NCBI RefSeq assembly: GCF_030817835.1
Contig: NZ_JAUSZR010000001.1
Span: forward strand, 1,984,001-2,048,000
Direction: 5' to 3'
Source of the DNA: Pseudarthrobacter sp. W1I19
GTDB lineage: Bacteria; Actinomycetota; Actinomycetes; Actinomycetales; Micrococcaceae
Length of the DNA: 64,000 nt
Positions 36,002-45,298 of the stretch are shown here, in pieces. The notes beneath the pieces are model-generated. The model saw nothing but the letters and a program-made list of their open reading frames with translations, searched no databases and was not told the DNA's origin. The position numbers were made by a program, and so were the translations under genes. Numbering within the stretch: position 1 is the stretch's first letter; every line of letters starts with the position of its first letter.

Positions 36002-36598
36002 ATGGATGCGAGTACGACTGCTCTTGCGGCGATCGGTGGCCGGTGCGGCAGGAACGACAGTCGCGACGCTTGACGCTCGACCAGCTTGCAGATGCCGCAG
36101 GGGTGAGCCGCCGCATGCTGATCAATGTCGAACAGGGTGCGGCGAACCCCAGTGCGGGTAGTTGCTGCGGCTGAGCGATGAGGGGTATCGGGCTGCCTGC
36201 GTTGGTCGAAATGCCCCGCCCCAGTCCTGTGACGTCACCCGACGCGGTGAAGGTGCTGCCCTTTGGAGTTCCGATACCGGTGGCCGCGGCCTGCTTGTCG
36301 CCGGGACTAAACCACCCAACGTGGTCGAGCTGTGGGACTGGACGATGGGCGCCGGGGATAGTCGCGAGAGCGAGGCACATCCAGCGGGGACCAAGGAGCT
36401 GCTGCAGGTCCAGGACGGATCTGTCTCCATTGTGGTTGGCGGTGAGACGTTCGTCCTCGATACCGGAGACGCTGTCTCATTACCCGGCGACGTGAACACG
36501 CGTACGGCTCCGTGGGCAAGAAACCGGCTCGGTTCTCCTTGGCAGTTTTTGAACCGGGCGTCGGTTCAGGACACAGGGCAGAGGCGACCGATGCGTGA
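36002..36598 (+). pseudogene. Relic of an XRE-cupin regulator
   Basis: Pieces in three frames rebuild one protein. MDASTTALAAIGG is followed by VRQERQSRRLTLDQLADAAG and VSRRMLINVEQGAANPS (XRE helix-turn-helix), GIGLPALVEMPRPSPVT, then ALWSSDTGGRGLLVAGTKPP, VVELWDWTMGAGDSRESEAH and VSIVVGGETFVLDTGDAVSL (cupin). At least three indels break it, including a lost G near 36040 and losses around 36150-36180. The original stop overlaps an ATG at 36591 in the pattern ATGCGTGA, so a coupled gene once followed. Confidence 0.75.
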
Positions 36599-36961
36599 CT
36601 TTGACGCGCTTCAGGAGTTCTTGGGCGACGCGTGGGTTGACACCGCTGTCTTCGCACTTCGGCCGGACTACCAGCGCTGTTCATCCTCGACGCACTCCAA
36701 GCCCATTCCAAGAAGGAAACTGACATGCGCGCACCAAGAAGAATCTATAGGGCCTTTAGGCGCTTCATCCCTTCCGCCCTCACGGGTTCTCGTGCACCGA
36801 TGGCGGATCCTGGAACAGGGTTCATCTTTTTCAGCTTCCTGCAAATCAGGACGACGTTCACTTGTCCCGATGCTCACGGGTGAGCCCGAAGGGCACGGCA
36901 TCACTAAGGGCACCGTGAAGGAATCCCATGGTGGGTTTCCTTTCGGGGGTGGGTTGTTGGT
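36591..36961. other. Remains of a gene coupled to the XRE-cupin relic
   Basis: From ATG 36591 one frame reads MRDFDALQEFLGDAWVDTAV then FALRPDY, after which the frame is lost; it resembles the start of B3/B4-domain-type proteins, tentatively. A further frame from ATG 36725 (52 residues, good AAGAAGG site, stop at 36881-36883) may be the damaged remainder. No intact gene is supported before copA ends at 36962. Confidence 0.35.
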
Positions 36962-39277
36962 TCAGGCGTCGATCGGCTGTCGTGCGCGGGAGCGCGCGCC
37001 GGCTGGTGGCGGGTTTCCTGCCTGGCTTTTGAAGGAGCGCAGGCGGAGGCTGTTGGTCACGACGAAGACGCTGGAGAAGGCCATCGCGGCTCCGGCGAGC
37101 ATCGGGTTGAGCAAGCCGAGAGCGGCCAACGGGATCGCGGCCACGTTGTAGGCGAAAGCCCAGAACAGGTTGGTCTTGATCGTGCCGAGGGTTTTGCGGG
37201 AGAGCCGGATCGCATCGGCGGCCGCGCGCAGGTCACCACGGACCAGGGTGAGGTCCGCGGCCTCGATGGCCACGTCGGTGCCGGTACCCATGGCCAGGCC
37301 CAGGTCGGCCTGGGCCAGGGCCGCAGCGTCGTTGACGCCGTCCCCGACCATGGCCACGACTTTGCCTTGCTTCTGCAGGTCCTTGACAACACGGAGCTTG
37401 TCCTGCGGCATGACTTCGGCGATGACCTGGTCGATCCCTACCTGGGCGGCGACCTGTTCGGCGACGATCTGGTGATCACCGGTCAGCAGTATCGGAGTCA
37501 GGCCCAGGGCGCGGAACTGTGCGACGGCTTCGGCGCTGGTTTCCTTGATCGCGTCAGCGACGGTGAGCACTCCGCGGACCTGTCCGTCCCAGGCTACGAC
37601 CACGGCGGTCTCCCGGGCGGATTCGGCCTGCACTTTGGCACGGGCGAGGTCTGGGGGCATGGTCAGGGACCAGTCCTTGAGCATGGATTCTCGTCCAACG
37701 ATGACCAAGTGCCCATCGACCACGCCCTGCACGCCGCGTCCTTCGATGTTCTTGAAGGACTCCGGGACGGGCAGGTCGCCCACGCGTTGGGTGGCGCCGC
37801 GGGCGATGGCCTGGGCGATGGGGTGCTCGGAAGCGTCCTCGAGTGCTCCGGCGACGCGGAGGAGTTCGTTCGTGTCGACGCCCGGTGCGGTGTGCACGCC
37901 CTGGAGGGTCATCTTGCCGGTGGTTATGGTTCCGGTCTTGTCCAGCAGGATGGTGTCGACCTTGCGGGTGGATTCGAGCACTTCCGGGCCCTTGATCAGG
38001 ATGCCCAGCTGGGCCCCTCGGCCGGTGCCCACCAGCAGGGCGGTGGGGGTGGCCAGGCCCAGGGCGCAGGGGCAGGCGATGATCAGGACGGCCACGGCGG
38101 CGGTGAATGCCGCTGTGATGGGGAATCCCGCGCCGAGCCATGCGGCAAGTGTGGCAGTTGCGATGGCGATCACGATGGGTACGAACACTCCGGAGATCCG
38201 GTCGGCCAGCCGCTGGACTTCGGCCTTGCCGGACTGGGCGTTCTCCACGAGCTGGGCCATCTGCGCCAGCTGGGTATCTGAACCGACCCGGGTGGCTCGG
38301 ATGAGCAGGCGGCCGCCGGAGTTGACGGCGGCCCCCGTCACCGTGTCCCCTGCACCGACTTCCACCGGCACGGGCTCGCCCGTGAGCATGGATTCATCAA
38401 CGGCGCTGCGGCCGCTGACAACGACGCCGTCGGTGGCGATTTTCTCGCCGGGACGGACGATGAACTCATCACCGACCGACAGCTGGTCGGTGGGGATGCG
38501 GATCTCGGCGCCGTCGCGCAGCACGGCCACGTCCTTGGCGCCCAGTTCCAGCAGGGCGCGCAGGGCAGCCCCTGCATGACGCTTGGAGCGCTTTTCAAAG
38601 TAGCGTCCAGCCAGGATGAACAGGATCACCCCCGCGGCGACCTCCAGGTAGATGTTGCCCGCGCCGTCGGTGGGAGCCACGGTCAGTTCGAAGGGGTGTG
38701 TCATGCCCGGTGTCCCGGCGGTGCCGAGAAACAGTGCGTAGAGCGACCAGAAGAATGCCGCGGTGGTGCCCATGGAGATCAGGGTGTCCATGGTCGCGGT
38801 GCCGTGGCGAAGGTTGGTGTAAGCGGCTTTGTGGAACGGCCATCCGGCCCAGAGGATCACCGGCGCGGCCATCGCCAGGGATAGCCACTGCCAGTAGTTG
38901 AACTGCAGGGCCGGGATCATCGCCATCGCGATGACCGGTATCGTGAGCACGGCGCTGCCGATCAGACGGTGCTTCAGGGACAGCAGTTCCGTGTCAGGAA
39001 GGTCCTCCGTGTCCCCCTGTCGCTGGTCCTTCTGCGCAATGGGCAGGGCTGCGGTGTAACCGGTCTTCTCCACCTCAGCGACCAGGGCCTGAGGATCATA
39101 TCCGGCAGGGGCGGTGATACGTGCCTTCTCGGTAGCGTAGTTCACCGAAGCGATGACGCCATCGAGCTTATTGAGCTTGCGTTCGATCCGGTTGGCGCAC
39201 GAAGCGCAGGTCATCCCGCCGATCTCAAGTTCGATGTCGATGCCCGGCGCCTGCTGAAAGGCCGCGGTTTCAGACAT
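36962..39277 (-). CDS. copA: Copper-translocating P1B-type ATPase
   Basis: A 771-residue heavy-metal P-type ATPase. One N-terminal metal-binding domain has MTCASC at 22-27. Eight membrane helices are expected. The actuator TGE is at 299-301, the membrane metal site CPC at 402-404, the phosphorylation motif DKTGT at 446-450, SEHP at 483-486, and [10 protein letters not shown] near residue 660. CPC with MTCASC indicates Cu(I) export. It is the last gene of the copper operon copZ/secreted protein/copA, behind a strong intercistronic hairpin at 39301-39328. Confidence 0.9.
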   Translation of the reverse strand: MSETAAFQQAPGIDIELEIGGMTCASCANRIERKLNKLDGVIASVNYATEKARITAPAGYDPQALVAEVEKTGYTAALPIAQKDQRQGDTEDLPDTELLSLKHRLIGSAVLTIPVIAMAMIPALQFNYWQWLSLAMAAPVILWAGWPFHKAAYTNLRHGTATMDTLISMGTTAAFFWSLYALFLGTAGTPGMTHPFELTVAPTDGAGNIYLEVAAGVILFILAGRYFEKRSKRHAGAALRALLELGAKDVAVLRDGAEIRIPTDQLSVGDEFIVRPGEKIATDGVVVSGRSAVDESMLTGEPVPVEVGAGDTVTGAAVNSGGRLLIRATRVGSDTQLAQMAQLVENAQSGKAEVQRLADRISGVFVPIVIAIATATLAAWLGAGFPITAAFTAAVAVLIIACPCALGLATPTALLVGTGRGAQLGILIKGPEVLESTRKVDTILLDKTGTITTGKMTLQGVHTAPGVDTNELLRVAGALEDASEHPIAQAIARGATQRVGDLPVPESFKNIEGRGVQGVVDGHLVIVGRESMLKDWSLTMPPDLARAKVQAESARETAVVVAWDGQVRGVLTVADAIKETSAEAVAQFRALGLTPILLTGDHQIVAEQVAAQVGIDQVIAEVMPQDKLRVVKDLQKQGKVVAMVGDGVNDAAALAQADLGLAMGTGTDVAIEAADLTLVRGDLRAAADAIRLSRKTLGTIKTNLFWAFAYNVAAIPLAALGLLNPMLAGAAMAFSSVFVVTNSLRLRSFKSQAGNPPPAGARSRARQPIDA

Positions 39278-39300
39278 TGGATACTTCTTTCTCCCGGTGC

Positions 39301-39328
39301 GGGGCCCGGCGTGTCACGCCGGGTCCCC
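39301..39328 (-). promoter_or_regulatory. Intercistronic hairpin upstream of copA
   Basis: GGGGcCCGGCGTG and CACGCCGGGtCCCC form a near-perfect stem between the metal-binding protein gene and copA. There is no T-run, so it may stabilise or partition the transcript rather than end it. Confidence 0.5.
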
Positions 39329-39349
39329 TCGGGGATGGTAGGGGGTGGG

Positions 39350-40426
39350 TCAGTGACCGCCATGCCCGTCGTCAGCTGCGCTGTCGGCGGTGGGGTGGGT
39401 CTCGGGGGTGACTGTTGCGGAAGGTTCCGATGCTGCCGCCGGGGCTGGGGCTGAACCGGTGGTGTCCAGGACGAACCCTGCGGAATGGACTTGCCCGTCA
39501 ACCTGAAAATCGAAGTAGAGGTAGTAGCGGCCAGGGGTCGGAGCGGTGGTTGCGAATTTTACTTCGGGCCCTGAGACTTCGCCGTGGACCGGTTCAGCAC
39601 CTTCAGGGTGGGTGTGCAGGTAGGCCAGATCTCCCGAACGCAGCGCCACCAAGTGCCCGTAGGCACCCAGGTAGGGCTCCAGGCTGGTCACCGGCTGACC
39701 GTCGCGGCTGACACTGACCGTCAGAGCAGCGGCTGACCCAGCCGCCAGGTCACCGTTCAGGGAGACCTTGAACCCGTCTACTTCATCAGCGGTCGACACT
39801 TCCAAGGAGGCGGGCTCGAAGGGCCCGGCCACATCTACTGTGCGGGTCAGCGTCAGGCCCTCACCGGCTCCGGCCGGCACAACGTCGGCGTAAACCCGGT
39901 ACGTTCCGGCCGCATCCCACTCCCACGGCAACGACCAGCGCCCGGCCTCGTCCATCACCGGGTGCACGTGACGGTAATGGCTCCCGTCAGAACGCACCAC
40001 AATCAGGTGGATCTGCTTTTCATGTGAAATCTCGAACTCGGTGACCGGCGACCCGTCCGGGCCGGTAATCGTAAATGCCAGCTCCCCGGCCGTCCCAATA
40101 GCCGCCGGTGCCGCAATCTCCCGCAGCAGGTACCCGGCCCGTTCCGCGGTTACGCCCTGCGCTGACGGGCCGGTAGTGGCCTTACTGGCGGAGGTACCCG
40201 GGGTGGATTGTCCCGCGTGCCCGCCGCTAGCGTGTCCGCCCGTGGAACCTTCCGCGGACTGCGTCCTTTCGGTGACCGTCTGCTCCGGCCCTTCGGCTCC
40301 TGCCGCGGACTGCTCCCAAGCGGTTACCGTCTGCTCCGGCACTACGGCTCCGGCCGCTGCGAAGGCACCAGTGAACACCACGGCAAGTCCCAGCGCGTAA
40401 GCGCCCAATCGTCCGGCTGCATTCAC
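39350..40426 (-). CDS. Exported copper-associated protein with His-rich tail
   Basis: A 358-residue protein with a signal sequence or anchor (LGAYALGLAVVFTGAFAAAG). A low-complexity region repeats PEQTVTxxxQSAxG twice and is followed by His/Gly/Ser-rich sequence. Beta-sandwich domains follow (FTITGPDGSPVTEFEISHEK, LIVVRSDGSHYRHVHPVMDE, LHTHPEG), and the protein ends DDGHGGH. The HxH-type motifs suggest periplasmic metal binding. GTG 40426 overlaps the copZ stop in a GTGA junction, so translation is coupled. Position between copZ and copA supports a role in copper handling at the cell surface. Confidence 0.7.
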   Translation of the reverse strand: MNAAGRLGAYALGLAVVFTGAFAAAGAVVPEQTVTAWEQSAAGAEGPEQTVTERTQSAEGSTGGHASGGHAGQSTPGTSASKATTGPSAQGVTAERAGYLLREIAAPAAIGTAGELAFTITGPDGSPVTEFEISHEKQIHLIVVRSDGSHYRHVHPVMDEAGRWSLPWEWDAAGTYRVYADVVPAGAGEGLTLTRTVDVAGPFEPASLEVSTADEVDGFKVSLNGDLAAGSAAALTVSVSRDGQPVTSLEPYLGAYGHLVALRSGDLAYLHTHPEGAEPVHGEVSGPEVKFATTAPTPGRYYLYFDFQVDGQVHSAGFVLDTTGSAPAPAAASEPSATVTPETHPTADSAADDGHGGH

Positions 40427-40635
40427 GCCGCCCGCACCCACTGGTAGCCGGCTGCCTGAACAGCGGCGATGACAGCCGCGTCGTGAATTGTTTCGCTGCC
40501 GGTGACTACGAGCTTGCCGGTCCGGTAGCTAACATCCACGGACTCGACGCCGTGGACCTCCCGGACTTCTTCGCGGATGGACAGCTCGCAGTGTCCGCAG
40601 ATCATTCCGGTAACTTGAAATTCAGTGGTCTTCAT
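40423..40635 (-). CDS. copZ: Copper chaperone
   Basis: A 70-residue ferredoxin-like heavy-metal-associated domain: the metal site is MICGHC (C13, C16) in FQVTGMICGHCELSIREEVR. It delivers Cu(I) to copA two genes downstream. It is first in the operon. The upstream DNA contains the short dyad ATACCTCTCTAGGTTT near 40655-40670. No regulator gene of the CsoR or CueR type is in the window. Confidence 0.85.
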   Translation of the reverse strand: MKTTEFQVTGMICGHCELSIREEVREVHGVESVDVSYRTGKLVVTGSETIHDAAVIAAVQAAGYQWVRAA

Positions 40636-40820
40636 CGTGTGTGTTGCCTTTCAATAAACCTAGAGAGGTATCTGCCTACCTGCTGGGGTACTGGTGCCGT
40701 ATGGACTCCAGCAGGCTAAGAAATAGGAATCGGAGATGGGTAGCTCCGAAGCATTGACTGGAGCGGCGAGGCCCTGCAGTTGCCCCAGTGACGGATGCCT
40801 TTCAGATGAACGACGCCCTC

Positions 40821-41042
40821 CTATGACACGGGGATGGATTCGTTTGACGCAGGCGTATAGGCCCGCCGTCTCGATATCGCAAACGCAGCGACTATTGCTC
40901 CGGCCAGGGCGAGGATTTTTTGCGAGGGCCATCGTGACGACGCATCGAGCTCGGGCTTTGAACTGTCCCCTGAGGGCTTACTCACCTCTATCCCTCGGTC
41001 AATCGTCTTGGCGGGGTGAGCCGAGCAGGGATCCTGACTCAT
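40821..41042 (-). CDS. Small hypothetical protein with C-terminal membrane segment
   Basis: A possible 73-residue product overlapping the HD gene by 44 bases. It is hydrophilic at first (SGDSSKPELDASSRWP) and then hydrophobic and basic (KILALAGAIVAAFAISRRRA). An internal GTG after GAGGGATAGAG gives a 54-residue version. The membrane-like segment supports a real product, but evidence is thin. Confidence 0.35.
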   Translation of the reverse strand: MSQDPCSAHPAKTIDRGIEVSKPSGDSSKPELDASSRWPSQKILALAGAIVAAFAISRRRAYTPASNESIPVS

Positions 41043-41817
41043 TTACAGTATCCCCAATTCGATCCAGCGGGTTGTCGGTCACGAAGCGTTTGATACCTAG
41101 TGAGAGCAGGAATGACGGGCGGCAACCGTCGCCATGGACGATCTCGGGAAACAAGTCCTTGGCGCTCTCTGGACGTGGGTGTTTCTCCAGGACTTCACGC
41201 GCGGTCGCCGACGGGATGCGATGCGCGCCGAAGCCAAAGAAATCCAGTGCAGGGCCAAGCGAGAGCAACCTGGCCTCGTCACCGTGGATCCTTGCATCGA
41301 CTCTGGGGTTGAGGTGGAGGCTGATTGCGTCAGCGACAATATCCCGTCGTTGTGGAGCCCATCCCCGTTCCGTCAGAAACGTCCGGGCCGCCAGGGCGCC
41401 GACCACAGAGAAATCCCCGTCCGCCGCCGCCGGGCTGTATCGATCGGCGAGCCCGAGGTCATGCAGTATGCACGAAACGAACACGAGTTCCGGATCTGCA
41501 CGCCGGCCCTCATACTGCCCCAGCATCCAAGACCAATACCAGCTCCGTTGGCAATGAAGGAGAAGCCTCAAGTCGTAGACTTCGGTGGCAAATTCAAGAG
41601 CAGCCCGTGCCTCGATCGAGTCGACGACCGGCACCGACTTAAGGTCCACACGGCCTAGAGCGGCGCCGCGCAAGCCACTCCGTACTGCGAACCGCTCGAG
41701 TCCTGCGGTGACTTGAGAGGCGGCGACGTCTGCAATCAAGCGGATGCGCTCGGTGTTCGACAACCGGGCTGATTGCTCGGCCCAAGCGAGCGTGCCCATT
41801 CGTGGGGTTCGTGACAT
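40999..41817 (-). CDS. HD domain protein (cyanamide hydratase-like)
   Basis: A 272-residue metal-dependent HD-domain protein. The HD motif is in LVFVSCILHDLGLADRYS, preceded by a His in LRLLLHCQRSWYWSWML, with later ligands in ADAISLHLNPR. The spacing and aromatic-rich segment resemble the cyanamide hydratase-type subgroup of HD hydrolases. The substrate is unknown. Its ATG is at 41817. It lies downstream of the hydrolase/IS relic at 41890-42138 on the same strand. Confidence 0.75.
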   Translation of the reverse strand: MSRTPRMGTLAWAEQSARLSNTERIRLIADVAASQVTAGLERFAVRSGLRGAALGRVDLKSVPVVDSIEARAALEFATEVYDLRLLLHCQRSWYWSWMLGQYEGRRADPELVFVSCILHDLGLADRYSPAAADGDFSVVGALAARTFLTERGWAPQRRDIVADAISLHLNPRVDARIHGDEARLLSLGPALDFFGFGAHRIPSATAREVLEKHPRPESAKDLFPEIVHGDGCRPSFLLSLGIKRFVTDNPLDRIGDTVNESGSLLGSPRQDD

Positions 41818-41889
41818 TCGTTGTCCTGTCCAATCGGTGAGTTTGGAACTTGAAGGTTCCAGGTGAATCCCTGTGAGCCGTTCCGGGAA

Positions 41890-42138
41890 TCATGCCGCCT
41901 GTTTGTTGGCGGCGTCGTCGGGGTTCAGGTTCTGTGTCGAGAGCATTCCGGCGTCGGCGTCGGCGACCATGGCTGACGCCGTGACGTTTTTGGAAGGCTT
42001 CCAGGACGGGGATGAGGGTGGTCGTTTCTGCCTTGTTGCCCTCGAACACCCCAGGGCAGTGATAGCGACAACGCCAGCTATTTTGCGCGTGCGTCGGAAT
42101 GGCCAGTGGCGCTTTGGATGGTCTGTAAGCGAACTCAT
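41890..42138 (-). pseudogene. Hydrolase N terminus fused to an IS1634-like transposase relic
   Basis: The frame starts MSSLTDHPKRHWPFRRTRKI and reaches AGVVAITALG. This matches the membrane anchor of the alpha/beta hydrolase at 44089-45198 (GKRLWPFHRTRKVIGVIALT). The next DNA, one frame over, encodes VFEGNKAETTTLIPVLEAFQ and KRHGV, and then, in the first frame again, VADADAGMLSTQNLN. These are the conserved blocks of IS1634/IS4-type transposases. So a second hydrolase gene was cut off by transposon DNA. It is preceded by the 54-residue leader gene. Confidence 0.7.
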
Positions 42139-42192
42139 TGCTACTCCTAGTACAAGAGCGGGCCAATACCCGGCATTGGTAAATTGCAGTGG

Positions 42193-42357
42193 TTATTTCG
42201 ATCCCAAGTTGCCCTTAAGGACCCGTGCACCCTCTGGTAAGCAAACGAAGAAGTCTGGTTGCTGGACAGGTGCGAATGACACGATGAGCCATTGGCCGCT
42301 GTAGAACTCAACGTATGAGTCTGAGGAGCACCTTGCGTAAGCCTCTTCACGAGTCAT
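42193..42357 (-). CDS. 54-residue leader protein, copy A
   Basis: A short gene, MTREEAYARCSSDSYVEFYS through ARVLKGNLGSK, 54 residues, that is repeated at 58072-58236 in front of an ABC exporter operon. The two DNA copies, with flanks, agree at about nine bases in ten over 260 bp, including the upstream CAGCGGTTCACATTATTAG and the downstream ATGCCGGGTATTGGCCCG. Differences fall mostly at third codon positions or near the C terminus, so the peptide seems to be selected. It begins about 109 bp after the operator at 42466-42481. Function unknown; a leader or sensor peptide is possible. Confidence 0.65.
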   Translation of the reverse strand: MTREEAYARCSSDSYVEFYSGQWLIVSFAPVQQPDFFVCLPEGARVLKGNLGSK

Positions 42358-42465
42358 GATCTTCACCTCGGAATCTAATAATGTGAACCGCTGAATGATT
42401 TGTTTGTCCTGGGCATGGGTGCTGGGGACACTTCCAAAGCTACGGATGCGCGTGGTGACACAACA

Positions 42466-42481
42466 TCACCACAATTGGTGA
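42466..42481 (-). promoter_or_regulatory. LuxR-type operator, site A
   Basis: Palindrome TCACCA-ATTG-TGGTGA (minus reading), flanked on each side by a further TCACCAC half-site. The downstream words GTCACCAC and CCGTAGCTTTGGAAGTGTC are shared with site B. It lies about 109 bp upstream of leader copy A. Confidence 0.7.
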
Positions 42482-42535
42482 ATGAGGTGGTGATTCGAAT
42501 GGGATTCACATTTCTGGTGACGAATTCGTAGGTTC

Positions 42536-42996
42536 TTATCTACGCGGCCAAGCCCCGATCAGTCCGACAACGCTGATCGTTCCGCAATCTTCACGGCTCT
42601 GAGGGAATGAGCAAGGTTTTCCCACGGGTCGTTTCAACCGTGTGATCGACCACGTACCGCGGCATTCTGGACAAGAGCCCACTCGGTCCGAACTTCCGGA
42701 CCTCGGCGATGGTGCTCTATCGGCGTCACAGCGCTCCAGTTCGAGAATGAGGATGAGGACGCGCTGCACACTAACTCCGCCACCACCACTCTCGTGCGAC
42801 CATCGGCCACAGCAAAACCGATGTAGACAGCGCGCAGACGACGGCGAGACCGAGAGCGTAAACAGTGGCGGGTCGGAGCCATGAGAACGCGGGACGACGC
42901 GGCTTGCCCCACGGCGATGACCACGCCCCAGATGACGGCCCACGTCGGCACACTCGCCGGCATGCGGCCACTTCCCGGGCGTTCAAGAGAGGACAT
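42536..42996 (-). pseudogene. Broken small membrane-protein gene
   Basis: From ATG 42996 (AAGAAGG upstream) the product starts MSSLERPGSGRMPASVPTWA with a hydrophobic WAVIWGVVIAVGQAA. A second hydrophobic stretch, ATVYALGLAVVCALSTSVLL, is in another frame, and the tail in a third. This suggests a membrane-protein gene with two indels. Family unknown. It is the last unit of the MFS/hydrolase/flavoprotein run. Confidence 0.4.
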
Positions 42997-43048
42997 GTGT
43001 ATCTGCCTTCTTGTCATCGACGTTTTGATAGCCGGGATCGGCTGTCAG

Positions 43049-44092
43049 CTACAAATTCTGGGTGATCAGTTCGCTGAGCTGACGGGCGTCCTCGCCCACG
43101 AAACCCAGAAGGGCCGATCCACGATTCCGCTGCCAAGGTCGGCCGATCGTGAACAAGCCACGCATCGGCGTCACGCCTCCGTCGGTGACGAGGGTGTGTG
43201 AGCTGTCCAATGCTCCCGACACGTCGATCCAACGATCGTCGGTGACATAACCAGTAGCCCAAATCACCGAGTCGGGACGAACGACCGCGCCGTCGGCGAA
43301 GCTCACCGTGGCGGCGTCAGCACCCAATGCACCCGGATGAAGCACGACGCCCGCGTTCCGAAGCTGTCGACGGGTCGTACCAATGATCGGCTCCGATCTC
43401 CTGAGGTAGCGACCGATGGGAGAGGTTGGGCGTGCCTTCACGATGCCGGTCTTGTCGAACCACCAGTATAGATTTCGGCCGAGTACCTTCTGCGGTAACG
43501 TTCGTGCTCGCGTGCGCTCGCCCAGATGCACGCGCTTACCCGCGCTCGCCAACTCCAACGCGATCTGGAGGCCGGCGTTTCCGCCTCCCACCACGACGAC
43601 TTCTTCACCGTGGATCTGGGCTGCGTTCCGGTAGGACTCCGAGTGGAGTTGCTGGATGTGCTCCTCGAGAGCGACCGCGAATGGCGGTACGCACGGTGTT
43701 GCGAATGGGCCGGTGGCGATCACCACTCGGTCGGCGGGCTCGATCGTCCCGCCGACGTCGACGAGAAAGGTGTCGCCGTCGTGCTGAACGCGCTCGACGA
43801 GCGAGCTGAACCGGACATTCAGATTGTGGGCTTGCGCGTAGCCGGCGAGGTAGTGACTGACCTCGTCCTTCGTCGGATGGCTCCACGGGTCCGTGGACGG
43901 GAACTGTGAGCCGGGCAGGCCAGAGTATCGAGCCGGAGTAAACAACCTCAGGGAGTCCCAGCGCTGTGACCACTGCGATCCCGGCCGATCATGGGCGTCA
44001 AGGATGACGTAGTCCACGCCCGCGGCCTGCAGGTAGTGCCCGATCGCGAGACCCGCCTGACCGCCACCGACAACGATGACCCGGCCGTTCAC
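43049..44092 (-). CDS. Flavin-dependent monooxygenase/oxidoreductase (CzcO-like)
   Basis: A 347-residue NAD(P)/FAD protein. The FAD dinucleotide fold is VIVVGGGQAGLAIGHYLQAA (GxGxxG at 9-14). WSQRWDSLRLFTPARYSGLP is typical of the class B flavoprotein group. A second GxGxxG (VVVVGGGNAGLQ, near 170) binds NADPH, and the ATG-type motif appears as VIWATGYVTD. It is shorter than Baeyer-Villiger enzymes. Its ATG overlaps the stop of the alpha/beta hydrolase gene (44089-44092), so both are co-translated. Oxidation of a small organic compound, then hydrolysis, is a plausible joint role. Confidence 0.8.
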   Translation of the reverse strand: MNGRVIVVGGGQAGLAIGHYLQAAGVDYVILDAHDRPGSQWSQRWDSLRLFTPARYSGLPGSQFPSTDPWSHPTKDEVSHYLAGYAQAHNLNVRFSSLVERVQHDGDTFLVDVGGTIEPADRVVIATGPFATPCVPPFAVALEEHIQQLHSESYRNAAQIHGEEVVVVGGGNAGLQIALELASAGKRVHLGERTRARTLPQKVLGRNLYWWFDKTGIVKARPTSPIGRYLRRSEPIIGTTRRQLRNAGVVLHPGALGADAATVSFADGAVVRPDSVIWATGYVTDDRWIDVSGALDSSHTLVTDGGVTPMRGLFTIGRPWQRNRGSALLGFVGEDARQLSELITQNL

Positions 44093-45198
44093 GACCGACC
44101 CTTGCCGCCGGCCAGGGGCTTCGGATCGTACTGAATCTCCCAGCCCGACGCAACGAGCGGCGTGGACGGCCCCTGGGATGGGGCACCTTCCTGTAGGAAT
44201 TGCGTGATCTTCTCGGCCATGGCCTTTGATTGTGTCCAGTGCAGGTAATGATTGCCCTCGAGCTCGACGATTTCGTGGCGGCTGACGTTCTTGAGCTGGT
44301 CCTTGTGCGAGTCCAGCCAGCCGGACGCCGAAGCCACGTTGTCACTGGCGATGAAGTGAAGAACGGGCAGATCCTCCGGGTAGCGCACGTCGCGGAGTGC
44401 CGCGGCGTTGCTGGCGACGTGAGCGGCTTCGTCGTGAACGGTAGCGTTGCCGAAGTTCCAGCTTGTCATCTGCCGCATGCGCTCTATTTCGGATGGGGTG
44501 TAGTCGTCGCTTTTCGGGGCCACCACGCTGGGCGCGGCCCAGACCACGGTTCGGACGAAGCCGATTGTGGACAGTATCCCGGTGATATTGGGGCCGCCGT
44601 TGTTAGCCGTGGCTTCCTTCTCGAGCTGGGCGTTGGGCACACTGGAGTCGATGCCGATCACGGCGGCTACTTCGCTGGGGTACCGGTTGGCGTAGTCGAG
44701 TGTGTACAAGCCCCCGAGCGAGTGTGCAGCCAGGACGTATGGTTCCTTGAGATCGAGTGACGAGAGGGCCTCGTGCAGCTCAGTGCTGATGTTCTTCGCG
44801 GTTCGCTCACGTGCGGTCAAGTCGCTGTAGCCGTATCCGAAGCCCTCGACGACGATCACGTCGTAAGCATCGAGTTCCCTGATCAAAGGGGCGAAGTCCA
44901 GGCCCGGAGCTACCGTGGAAAAGCCGCTGAGCAGGACCAGGGGTTGTCCGCCTTTGGTGCCGGCCCGAACGACGTTCAGTGCGCCTCCCGCGACCTCCAC
45001 CAGTTCACCGTACTGGGCAGTGCTCGACCTCTCCTGCTGTTCCAGGACCGCGTTGGCCGTTGTGGATGCAAGCGTGATTCCCAGCGCGGTGAGTGCGATG
45101 ACACCAATCACCTTGCGGGTGCGATGGAATGGCCAGAGACGCTTTCCAGGTGTTCCTTCTGTTGCGGGCTGTGATGGCTTACGAGTGACTTGCGGCAT
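44089..45198 (-). CDS. Membrane-anchored alpha/beta hydrolase
   Basis: A 369-residue hydrolase. An N-terminal anchor or signal segment (VIGVIALTALGITLASTTAN) follows the basic KRLWPFHRTRK. The catalytic domain has the nucleophile Ser in AAHSLGGLYTLDYANRYPSE, an acid in the late strand, and the His in ELEGNHYLHWTQSK. ATG 45198 (MPQVTRKPSQP) is preferred. A second member of this family survives as a stump at 41890-42138. It is the middle gene of the MFS/hydrolase/flavoprotein operon. Confidence 0.8.
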   Translation of the reverse strand: MPQVTRKPSQPATEGTPGKRLWPFHRTRKVIGVIALTALGITLASTTANAVLEQQERSSTAQYGELVEVAGGALNVVRAGTKGGQPLVLLSGFSTVAPGLDFAPLIRELDAYDVIVVEGFGYGYSDLTARERTAKNISTELHEALSSLDLKEPYVLAAHSLGGLYTLDYANRYPSEVAAVIGIDSSVPNAQLEKEATANNGGPNITGILSTIGFVRTVVWAAPSVVAPKSDDYTPSEIERMRQMTSWNFGNATVHDEAAHVASNAAALRDVRYPEDLPVLHFIASDNVASASGWLDSHKDQLKNVSRHEIVELEGNHYLHWTQSKAMAEKITQFLQEGAPSQGPSTPLVASGWEIQYDPKPLAGGKGRS

Positions 45199-45258
45199 GG
45201 GATTGTGTCCAGAGGGTTGGGGATGTTCGGATGAAGGAAGGGTCCGTGGGGACCCGGT

Positions 45259-45293
45259 CAGTGGGGCACGGCGGGATACGCCGTGCCCCACTG
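45259..45293 (-). promoter_or_regulatory. Intercistronic hairpin after the MFS gene
   Basis: A perfect 15-bp stem, CAGTGGGGCACGGCG and its complement, around a 5-base loop, just after the MFS stop and before the hydrolase gene. No T-run follows, so partial termination or transcript stabilisation is more likely than a full stop. Confidence 0.6.
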
Positions 45294-45298
45294 GGTGA

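Noticed and set aside
36162..37151. Plus-strand open frame of 329 codons
   Set aside because: Its first part is the cupin relic and its second half is antisense to copA; it is not a single gene.
37367..38579. Long plus-strand frames of 304 and 344 codons
   Set aside because: Both are antisense to copA, with Gly/Ser/Pro-rich sequence typical of shadow frames.
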